Source: Pyrinomonadaceae bacterium (lineage in GTDB: Bacteria; Acidobacteriota; Blastocatellia; Pyrinomonadales; Pyrinomonadaceae). From it: a DNA stretch of 5,016 nucleotides. Shown piece after piece: positions 1 to 4,876 of this stretch. Both the position numbers and the translations under genes were made by a program. Every line of letters begins with the position of its first letter. The stretch's first letter is position 1. The DNA lies in contig JACCRA010000275.1 of NCBI GenBank assembly GCA_013813825.1, positions 1 to 5,016 of the forward strand. The letters are read 5' to 3'. Below the pieces are notes generated by a model. It did not search any database, was not told the origin of the DNA, and saw nothing but the letters and a program-made list of their open reading frames with translations.

Positions 1-152
1 CGCAGGGCGCGGGCTTCGGCGAGCGTCGTCAGGCGGGACGCGCCGGTGAGCGCCAGCGTCACTAGAGTGTCTGGCGCGCCGTGCGTCACCAGCGCCGCCT
101 GCAATGCCGCCTGCTCGCGCGAATCAAGGGTGATGAGAAGGTTGATTTCCAT
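1..152 (-). CDS. 5' end of an unrecognised protein gene, cut by the window edge
   Basis: An open frame reads leftward from ATG at 152 to the edge without a stop, giving 50 residues that begin MEINLLITLDSREQAALQAA. The visible part is rich in Ala, Leu and Thr, with a short hydrophobic start, and looks like a soluble helical N-terminus; I see no motif and assign no function. The ATG is the first standard start after the stop of the upstream CDF gene, 51 bases away. No good Shine-Dalgarno sequence precedes it, because the spacer is made of 7-base repeats. GC-rich third positions resemble those of the neighbouring genes, which supports real coding. The gene could share a transcript with the CDF transporter upstream. 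It is incomplete here, so length and family are unknown. Confidence 0.55.
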   Translation of the reverse strand, partial: MEINLLITLDSREQAALQAALVTHGAPDTLVTLALTGASRLTTLAEARAL

Positions 153-158
153 GAAAGT

Positions 159-207
159 GAGCAGTAAGCAGTAAAAGCAGAAAGGCTGATGACTGATGAC
201 TGACTAC
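159..207. repeat. Degenerate heptamer tandem repeats in the spacer after the CDF gene
   Basis: Two short 7-base arrays lie side by side. The first is AGCAGTA, AGCAGTA, AAAGCAG (160-180). The second is TGATGAC, TGATGAC, TGACTAC (187-207). The second array runs into the last bases of the CDF gene and includes its stop codon (TAG, complement of 204-206). Together they fill nearly all of the 51-base spacer. The organisation matches the spacers at 1280-1366 and 2217-2281, although the unit sequences differ. Confidence 0.7.
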
Positions 208-1208
208 TTTTCCGAACTGAAACAGGCCGTGCCCACGTGGCAGAAGTGAATGGTTTCGTCCTCGAAGTCGGTGGTCTCCATTTGGATCGTCAGGTGATCG
301 AGGCCGAAGCGGTCGTGCAGTTTCTGGCGCAATTCTTTCAGGAGTTCCGGCTGCGAGATGGCGTGCGCGTGGATGACGTGGGCGCTCAAGGCTTCGCGCC
401 CCGAAGTAATCGTCCAGACGTGCAGATCGTGGACACCATCAACGCCGTCCGTTTGCAGAATCGACTGCTCGACCGCCGCGAGATTAATGTGCGCGGGCGT
501 GCCTTCCAACAGCACATTGGTCGATTCGCGGATCAAGTGCCACGCGCTGAAGATAATCAGCAGGCCGATCAGCACGCTGACCAGCGGGTCGGCCTGCGTC
601 CAGCCAAAAGCGGCCACGCACACACCGGCGATGATCGCGCCGACCGAGCCGAGCGCGTCGCCCATCACGTGGAGCCACGCGCCGCGCATATTCAAGTCGC
701 CGTGATGATCGCCGTGGAGCAGCCACGCGCAAAGGAGGTTGACGCACAAGCCGCCCGCCGCCACCCAGATCATGACGCGGCTGTCGATGTCGCGCGGTTC
801 GCCCCAGCGTTCATAGGCTTCGTAGAAAATCAGTAGCGAGATGACGACGAGGGCAACGCCGTTGACCAGCGCGGCGAGAATTTCCAGCCGGTGATAGCCG
901 AAAGTTTTGTGCGGCGTCGCGGGGCGCGAACTGAACCAGAAGGCGGAGAGCGCCAGCGCCAGCGCGGCTACATCCGTCAGCATGTGACCGGCGTCAGCCA
1001 GCAGCGCCAGCGAATTGGTCCACCAACCGCCGAACGCCTCGGCCAACATGTAGGCGGCGGTCAGCGCCAGCACCGCCAGCAGCCGACGACGGCCTCGCTC
1101 CGCGCGCCCCGCCGGAGCGTGCGAGTGTTGATGAGAATGCGAGTGATGCCGGTGTGCGTCGCCGCTGCCGCCGTCACGCCGCGCGTGTTGTTCGACGAGC
1201 GTAGCCAT
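204..1208 (-). CDS. Cation diffusion facilitator (CDF) family zinc/divalent-cation exporter, CzcD/ZitB-like
   Basis: An inner-membrane antiporter predicted to export Zn(II), and possibly Co, Cd or Ni, in exchange for protons. The 334 residues match the usual CzcD/ZnT length. A His-rich cytosolic N-terminus (19-30) precedes six hydrophobic segments at roughly 43-61, 66-90, 107-130, 145-165, 174-203 and 207-226. The family's metal-site motifs are present: HMLTD in TM2 (H75, D79) and HVMGD in TM5 (H180, D184). A His/Asp-rich loop, HGDHHGD, lies at 165-171. The C-terminal cytoplasmic domain (about 234-312) has the hallmark HDLHVW (260-265). The tail carries an extra HFCH (321-324) and C329, possibly another metal ligand set. 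The ATG at 1208 is the only standard start that keeps the whole family N-terminus; the preceding CAGAG is only a weak ribosome site. A palindrome with an embedded promoter-like sequence lies just upstream. Exact metal specificity cannot be read from the sequence. Confidence 0.96.
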   Translation of the reverse strand: MATLVEQHARRDGGSGDAHRHHSHSHQHSHAPAGRAERGRRRLLAVLALTAAYMLAEAFGGWWTNSLALLADAGHMLTDVAALALALSAFWFSSRPATPHKTFGYHRLEILAALVNGVALVVISLLIFYEAYERWGEPRDIDSRVMIWVAAGGLCVNLLCAWLLHGDHHGDLNMRGAWLHVMGDALGSVGAIIAGVCVAAFGWTQADPLVSVLIGLLIIFSAWHLIRESTNVLLEGTPAHINLAAVEQSILQTDGVDGVHDLHVWTITSGREALSAHVIHAHAISQPELLKELRQKLHDRFGLDHLTIQMETTDFEDETIHFCHVGTACFSSEK

Positions 1209-1218
1209 ACTCTGTCAG

Positions 1219-1267
1219 AAAAAACATGAAGCCGGGTGTAGCCCGTAAGATACAAGCCACACCCGGC
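1219..1267 (-). terminator. Stem-loop with U-tract upstream of the CDF gene (terminator, attenuator or operator)
   Basis: GCCGGGTGT (1231-1239) and ACACCCGGC (1259-1267) form a perfect 9-bp inverted repeat. In minus-strand RNA the intervening bases also pair, with G-U wobbles, giving a stem of about 17 bp with a UCU loop. Six U residues follow (A-run 1219-1224 on the plus strand) after a 6-base gap. This resembles an intrinsic terminator for transcription coming from the zinc-ribbon gene, but it ends only 10 bases before the CDF start codon. It could instead be an attenuator in the leader or a DNA-level operator, because a candidate -10 box lies inside it. Confidence 0.5.
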
Positions 1268-1275
1268 AGCGTCAA
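1247..1275 (-). promoter_or_regulatory. Candidate sigma70-type promoter for the CDF gene
   Basis: On the minus strand TTGACG (complement of 1270-1275) is followed after exactly 17 bases by TATCTT (complement of 1247-1252). These match 5 of 6 and 4 of 6 bases of the -35 and -10 consensus. Transcription would start near 1240, giving a leader of about 32 bases before the CDF ATG. The -10 box sits in the centre of the GCCGGGTGT/ACACCCGGC palindrome, an arrangement that suits a repressor or metalloregulator site. This is inference from pattern only. Confidence 0.4.
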
Positions 1276-1279
1276 CGCG

Positions 1280-1366
1280 AGAAATGATGAATGGTGGATG
1301 CCGCAATGATGAATTAAAACATCAGTCTTTAATTCATCATTCATCACTTCGCATTCATCATTTTCT
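1280..1366. repeat. Long imperfect inverted repeat built from 7-base units
   Basis: Two 39-base arms (1280-1318 and 1328-1366) are near reverse complements around a 9-base loop. The inner 14 bp, AATGATGAATTAAA (1305-1318) with TTTAATTCATCATT (1328-1341), pair perfectly. Both arms parse into heptamers. On the right these are AATTCAT, CATTCAT, CACTTCG, CATTCAT, CATTTTC (1331-1365). On the left they are ATGATGA, ATGGTGG, ATGCCGC, AATGATG, AATTAAA (1284-1318). The right arm abuts the stop codon of the zinc-ribbon gene, so the RNA hairpin could end or stabilise that transcript. Confidence 0.8.
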
Positions 1367-2206
1367 TTATATCCCGGCCGCCTGCGCGGCGTGGTTGAAG
1401 TCCTGATAGAGTTCGTTGAATTCGCGGAACGCGCGTTCGAGCAAGTCGGGGAGGTCTTCGACGTCGGCCGGGTTGAGGATGAAATTGGCGTGATTGATAA
1501 AGGCGGCGTGGGGATCGCCGGTGCGGAGGTCGGCGGCGAGGTGAACGTAGAAGGTGCGGCGGCGCAGGCCGGGGCGCAGGGAACTGATTTCACGGCGAAT
1601 GAAGGCCGCACCTTTCTCTTCAAGATCAAAGGCCGGATCGAGAATGACCACGTCCATGTGATCAGCGCGCATCCGCTCGATGGCTTGCGCGGTGTCTTCG
1701 GCGACGAAAACTTCATAACCGCCTTCGACCAGCACGCGCGCGGCGGCGTAACGTGATTCCACGTCGGCGCACACCAGCGCACGATGATGCGAGTTGCCGC
1801 CGTTTTGGTCTTTGACGCCCACCGGCTTCACGCTCATCGCGCCGCCAGCAGCAGCCGCGACGCCTCCGGCCGATGTCATCGACTGTTGCAGGAAAGCCGC
1901 CAGCGCCCGTGCCAGTTCATCAGCTCCCGGCACCGCGGGCGCACCAGTTTCCTCCGCTCCCGGCGGCGGCTCCAACCTAAAAGCGGGCGCGGCGGCGGGG
2001 CGCTGATAGCGCGTCTGCGATGTAAATTCCACGTCGCCGATGGTGATGGCGGCGCGGCGCGGATCAAGCGCGGGAATTGGCGCGGCAGGCGGCTGCGCGT
2101 CGAAGTTGTGCTGACACTTCGGGCAACACACACGAAACTGCCGCGATGGCAGCTTGCTATCTTCCAGCACTAAACGGGCGGAACATTGCGGGCAGTTGAT
2201 GATCAT
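1367..2206 (-). CDS. MJ0042-type zinc-ribbon protein with a degenerate response-regulator receiver domain
   Basis: A 279-residue predicted cytosolic protein in three parts. First is an N-terminal zinc ribbon (1-36) with C5/C8 and C28/C31 as CxxC pairs, of the MJ0042 zinc-finger type. Second is an Ala/Pro/Gly-rich linker (about 37-138). Third is a CheY-like alpha/beta domain (about 141-265). In the receiver-like part VVILDP places D190 at the phospho-acceptor position, and D148/E150 could form the acidic pocket. The usual Lys-Pro after strand 5 is replaced by N245-P246, and the Ser/Thr switch site after strand 4 is not evident (YVHLAAD), so normal phosphorylation is doubtful. The start at 2206 is chosen because the zinc ribbon begins at residue 2; no strong ribosome site is visible. 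The gene lies 82 bases after the pilus ATPase on the same strand, suggesting a regulatory or adaptor role in pilus function. That link is inference; zinc binding is read from the motif. Confidence 0.8.
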   Translation of the reverse strand: MIINCPQCSARLVLEDSKLPSRQFRVCCPKCQHNFDAQPPAAPIPALDPRRAAITIGDVEFTSQTRYQRPAAAPAFRLEPPPGAEETGAPAVPGADELARALAAFLQQSMTSAGGVAAAAGGAMSVKPVGVKDQNGGNSHHRALVCADVESRYAAARVLVEGGYEVFVAEDTAQAIERMRADHMDVVILDPAFDLEEKGAAFIRREISSLRPGLRRRTFYVHLAADLRTGDPHAAFINHANFILNPADVEDLPDLLERAFREFNELYQDFNHAAQAAGI

Positions 2207-2216
2207 AACTTTATTG

Positions 2217-2281
2217 GATGTCGGGTGTCGGTAAAAGCACCAACTCTGTTTTTACCGACACCTGACACCCGGCACCTAACA
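2217..2281. repeat. Inverted repeat of 7-base units between the pilus ATPase and the zinc-ribbon gene
   Basis: GGTGTCGGTAAAA (2224-2236) pairs perfectly with TTTTACCGACACC (2250-2262). Pairing extends outward to 2219/2267 with one G-T mismatch, giving about 18 bp around a 13-base loop. The right side is four heptamers: ACCGACA, CCTGACA, CCCGGCA, CCTAACA (2254-2281). The left side has GATGTCG and GGTGTCG (2217-2230). It fills most of the 82-base spacer. No U-tract follows the stem in the minus direction, so it is not a classical intrinsic terminator, though it could slow exonucleases or polymerase. Confidence 0.8.
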
Positions 2282-2288
2282 TCTTTTA

Positions 2289-3494
2289 TCACTGAGTTAA
2301 ATCGATCCTTGTTGGCGACTGGCGAAAGCGGGGCGAGGGCGGCGACGTCTTGCTGGGGACGGGCGGCGTGTCGTCGGTGTGGAGATAGTCGTCGCCGGAA
2401 CTGACGCCTTTGAGCGCAAGCGTCAGGTTGTGCGGGTTGGTGGAGAAGGTCAGGCCGTCTTCGAGCGAGACGATGTTCTTCTCGATCAGTTCTTTGATCA
2501 CAGTGTCGAATTCCTGCATCCCTTCAAGCCGGCCGTCGCGCATCGCGTCCAAGAGCGTCTTGCCCTGCGATTCACCCATTTGCAAATACTCGCGCGTGCG
2601 CGGCGTCGTTCTCAAAACTTCGCAGGCGGCCACGCGCCCGGTGCCGTCGGCGCGCGGGATCAAACGCTGCGAAACGATAAAGCGGAAGGTCTGCGCGAGA
2701 CGCGTGCGGATCACGGCCTCTTCGTGCTTCGGGTAGAGGCCGATGATGCGGTCGATAGACTTCGAGGCGTCGATGGTGTGCAAAGTGGACAACACGAGGT
2801 GGCCAGTTTCGGCGGCTTCAAGCGCGATCTCGGTCGTCTCGAAGTCGCGCATCTCGCCGATCAGGATCACCTTCGGCGCTTGACGGAGAGCAGCGCGCAG
2901 GGCTGAAGGGAAATCTCTCGCGTCCGAGCCGATCTCGCGCTGGTTAATCGTCGCGCGGCGATGCGTGTGCAAAAACTCGACCGGGTCTTCAATGGTGACG
3001 ATGTGGTAGGGGTGGCGCTGGTTGATGAGGTTGATGATCGCGGCGAGCGTCGAGGTCTTGCCCGCGCCGGTCGGCCCGGTCAGCAGCACAAGGCCGTTTC
3101 GCAGGCTCGCGATCTGTTCAAGTTGCGGCGGGAGGCTCAAAGATTCGAGCGTCGGAATTTCCGTCGGGATGACGCGCATCACGATAGAGTAGGTGCCGCG
3201 CTGCTGAAAGATATTGACGCGAAAACGGATTTGCGTCGGCAGCGCATAACTGAGATCCACCGAGCCGGTCTGGATCAGTCTCTGCGCGGCTTCCGGGTTA
3301 CCGCGCATCAGCGTCATCGCGATAATCTCGGTCTGATATGGCGACAGCTTCTGCAAGCCGAGCGGCTGCACCGAGGTCAGTTTGCCGTTGACCTCAACTT
3401 GCGGCTGCTGGCCGACCGAAAAATTGAGATCGCTGATCTTGTCCGACGCGAGCAACATCCGCTCGATCACCGGCGGCAAATCGAAGAAACTCAT
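2289..3494 (-). CDS. PilT/PilU-family type IV pilus retraction ATPase
   Basis: A hexameric cytoplasmic motor of the secretion ATPase family, predicted to power pilus retraction (twitching motility, DNA uptake or surface sensing). From the chosen start it is 401 residues. The N-terminal PAS-like domain has SDLNFSVG (21-28). Next come Walker A GPTGAGKTS (140-148, K146), the Asp box TIEDPVEF (167-174), Walker B VILIGEMRD (209-217, E214) and the His box GHLVLSTLHT (231-240, H232 and H239). The AIRNLIRE motif typical of true PilT is not recognisable; the corresponding region reads TREYLQMGESQ (300-310), so PilU or another paralogue is equally possible. A Pro/Ser-rich tail (about 376-395) follows the core. 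The frame is open 49 codons farther upstream to 3641, but that extension lacks family likeness, whereas ATG 3494 begins where PilT proteins normally do. GGAG lies 11 bases before it, longer than ideal spacing. No pilin or pilus assembly genes are in view. Confidence 0.93.
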   Translation of the reverse strand: MSFFDLPPVIERMLLASDKISDLNFSVGQQPQVEVNGKLTSVQPLGLQKLSPYQTEIIAMTLMRGNPEAAQRLIQTGSVDLSYALPTQIRFRVNIFQQRGTYSIVMRVIPTEIPTLESLSLPPQLEQIASLRNGLVLLTGPTGAGKTSTLAAIINLINQRHPYHIVTIEDPVEFLHTHRRATINQREIGSDARDFPSALRAALRQAPKVILIGEMRDFETTEIALEAAETGHLVLSTLHTIDASKSIDRIIGLYPKHEEAVIRTRLAQTFRFIVSQRLIPRADGTGRVAACEVLRTTPRTREYLQMGESQGKTLLDAMRDGRLEGMQEFDTVIKELIEKNIVSLEDGLTFSTNPHNLTLALKGVSSGDDYLHTDDTPPVPSKTSPPSPRFRQSPTRIDLTQ

Positions 3495-3719
3495 TCTAAG
3501 GAGTGCTCCATTTTCGGGAAAATTAAGAAACGATTTAAGAGGAAGGATTCGAGCGTGGGGCGCGGCAGGCGAATTATTATCACCACCTGCACCACTGGCA
3601 TTGTGGCAAATCGCACGAGCAAAAGGCAAGCGAAAACTCACCTGCCCAGTATTTGTTCAGTCTTGAGTGGCGCAGTGCCACGGTCTATGCCTCTGTCGAA
3701 CGTGTGTTCAGTTCTCAAC

Positions 3720-3998
3720 TTGACACACGCACAGACCACGCCCGTCGGCGAGGACGGCGCAGTCGGGCGTAACACGTTCCGCGCCGGCAACACAGTCGAA
3801 CTTGATCTTGCGGCGATCAAGATTTTCAAATTTAACGAGCGGCACAACCTCGCCGTGCGCCTCGACCTCTTCAACTTCATCAACCGCCACAACTTCGGCA
3901 TCCCCGTCCGCTTCCTCGAAGCGCCCGGCTTCGGCCAAGCGACGGATACGGTCACACCGGGTCGCCGTCTCCAACTCACGCTCAAGTATTCGTTCTGA
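3720..3998 (+). pseudogene. C-terminal remnant of an Oar-like TonB-dependent receptor
   Basis: The plus frame ending at TGA 3996-3998 encodes about 85 residues resembling the end of large acidobacterial TonB-dependent receptors with a carboxypeptidase-regulatory N-terminus. It has VGRNTF, then a LDLAAIKIFKFNE strand, a VRLDLFNFINRHNFGIP strand with the typical FN-x-x-N-x-x-NFG pattern, and a final LQLTLKYSF ending in Phe, the outer-membrane beta-signal. Likeness begins only around 3720-3736. The plug domain and most of the barrel, normally many hundreds of residues, are missing. Upstream the same frame runs antisense through the pilus ATPase and is not coding. A short ORF from ATG 3687 could still make 103 residues, but with no credible signal peptide. 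It is the only plus-strand coding trace in the window and ends 12 bases from the end of thiE. I read it as the leftover of a deletion or rearrangement. Confidence 0.75.
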
Positions 3999-4010
3999 GG
4001 CGCGCTCGGA

Positions 4011-4637
4011 TCACAATTGAGAGAAAAACTCGACGGTGCGGCGCGCAATTGCGGTCGGCTCGCTAAGGAGCGCGCCGACAACGGCGACCGCGTCGGCCCC
4101 GGCGGCGAGCACATGGCGGGCGTTCGCGGCCGTGATGCCGCCAATGGCGACGAGCGGGAGATGTGGGTCCAGTTGCTCGCGCACGTGGCGCAATCCGTCG
4201 AGGCCAACTATCGGGTCAGGATTTGCTTTCGTGGCGGTCGCGTAAATGGGACCAATCGCCAGATAGTCGATGGGCATCAGCGCGGCCTCTTGCGCTTGCG
4301 CGAGGTTATGCGTCGAGTAGCCGATGATGGCCCGGTCGCCAAGCAGGCGGCGCGCGGCTTCCGGCGGCGGATCGTCTTGGCCGAGATGCACGCCGTCGGC
4401 CCCGAGCGCGAGCGCGATGTCGGCGCGGTCGTTGACAATCAGCCGCACGCTCAACCCGCGCGCGACACGCAGGGCGGCCTCGGCCTCTTGGTAAAATTCG
4501 CGCGGGCTGGCGTGCTTGTCGCGCAACTGAACCAGTGTCGTGCCGCCCGCCGCGAGCCACACGACCTGCTCCGCGTGCGATAAGCCGGAGATTTTCCGGT
4601 CGGTAATCGGATATAACCGTGGCAAATCGAGTTTCAT
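4011..4637 (-). CDS. thiE: Thiamine phosphate synthase (ThiE)
   Basis: Joins the pyrimidine HMP diphosphate to the thiazole phosphate to make thiamine phosphate, the coupling step of vitamin B1 synthesis in the cytosol. The 208 residues match the family's single TIM-barrel length. Motifs in order are YPITD (9-13), VQLRDK (36-41), VNDR (68-71), GVHLGQDD (82-89), GYSTH (106-110), GPIYATATK (129-137) and AIGGI (164-168). These supply the substrate, diphosphate and Mg sites. The usual Ser in the late VS-A phosphate-loop segment is replaced by Gly in VVGAL (187-191), a modest variation. The start at 4637 places YPITD at the normal distance from the N-terminus. The Shine-Dalgarno is weak. The gene stands alone here, with no other thi gene and no recognisable TPP riboswitch upstream; an extended -10 promoter candidate lies 56 bases before the start. 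It converges with the TonB receptor remnant, 12 bases away. Confidence 0.97.
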   Translation of the reverse strand: MKLDLPRLYPITDRKISGLSHAEQVVWLAAGGTTLVQLRDKHASPREFYQEAEAALRVARGLSVRLIVNDRADIALALGADGVHLGQDDPPPEAARRLLGDRAIIGYSTHNLAQAQEAALMPIDYLAIGPIYATATKANPDPIVGLDGLRHVREQLDPHLPLVAIGGITAANARHVLAAGADAVAVVGALLSEPTAIARRTVEFFSQL

Positions 4638-4692
4638 GCGTCGGCGCGCTTCGCTGTGCTTCCGTCAGTTGGGAGCCGATTCAAATGTCTGG

Positions 4693-4701
4693 ATTTTAGC
4701 A
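4693..4701 (-). promoter_or_regulatory. Candidate extended -10 promoter for thiE
   Basis: The minus strand reads TGCTAAAAT, a TGn extended element joined to TAAAAT (5 of 6 bases of the -10 consensus). No good -35 box lies 16-18 bases upstream, which extended -10 promoters can tolerate. It is 56 bases before the thiE ATG, a sensible leader length without room for a TPP riboswitch. Pattern evidence only. Confidence 0.35.
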
Positions 4702-4745
4702 GAACGCGCGCGGGTACGAAGGACATCAGGCAGCGAGACTAATCC

Positions 4746-4774
4746 CAGATTTGAGTTTTTAAATTTCAAATCTG
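4746..4774. repeat. Short AT-rich inverted repeat
   Basis: CAGATTTGA (4746-4754) and TCAAATCTG (4766-4774) are perfect reverse complements around an 11-base loop, GTTTTTAAATT. There is no U-tract directly after the stem on either strand and no gene ends here, so a terminator role is not supported. It could be an operator-like palindrome upstream of thiE or part of a repeat. Confidence 0.5.
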
Positions 4775-4817
4775 AGAAGCTGTTTGAGAAACTCCCGGGG
4801 CGAGATGCAAGAACTTA

Positions 4818-4876
4818 GGGCGTCAGCCCGAAAGGTCGAGTCATTATTAGGCCCAGCCCTGACAGGGCGTAATAAT
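4818..4876. repeat. Cluster of nested palindromes, possible dispersed intergenic repeat
   Basis: Three paired elements lie within 60 bases. GGGC-GTCA-GCCC (4818-4829) is a small stem-tetraloop. GCCCT-GAC-AGGGC (4856-4868) is a second stem. The outer ATTATTA (4843-4849) pairs perfectly with TAATAAT (4870-4876), enclosing the second stem. The alternation of GGGC/GCCC stems resembles the REP-like, GC-rich palindromic repeats found between genes in several environmental phyla; membership of any known family is not shown. Confidence 0.55.

Noticed and set aside
237..836. A 199-codon plus-strand frame opposite the CDF gene
   Set aside because: It is antisense to conserved transmembrane and metal-site residues, with Arg/Asp/Ala-rich low-information sequence typical of GC-rich antisense frames.
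1209..1366. A NiCo (czcD-type) or other metal riboswitch before the CDF gene
   Set aside because: Only two simple hairpins are visible. There is no multi-helix junction with conserved purine-rich internal loops as in that riboswitch class.
1280..1366. A CRISPR array
   Set aside because: The repeats are 7 bases long, contiguous and degenerate, with no unique spacers and no cas genes nearby.
1174..1782. A 202-codon minus-strand frame overlapping the zinc-ribbon gene and its downstream spacer
   Set aside because: It is out of frame with the zinc-ribbon/receiver gene and runs through heptamer repeats and the palindrome. Its composition (Ser, Pro and Arg runs) is typical of a shadow frame.
3495..3641. 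A 49-residue N-terminal extension of the pilus ATPase
   Set aside because: The frame is open, but the extension has no likeness to the family, while ATG 3494 gives the normal PilT-type N-terminus.
2961..3998. A 345-codon plus-strand frame covering part of the pilus ATPase and the receptor remnant
   Set aside because: Its first two thirds are antisense to conserved PilT-family motifs and have no protein-like character. Only the last 85 or so codons resemble a known family, so it is not one gene.
4638..4810. A TPP (THI-box) riboswitch upstream of thiE
   Set aside because: I looked for the conserved CUGAGA and ACCUGAU-type core elements on the minus strand in the right order and did not find them. 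The predicted leader is also too short.
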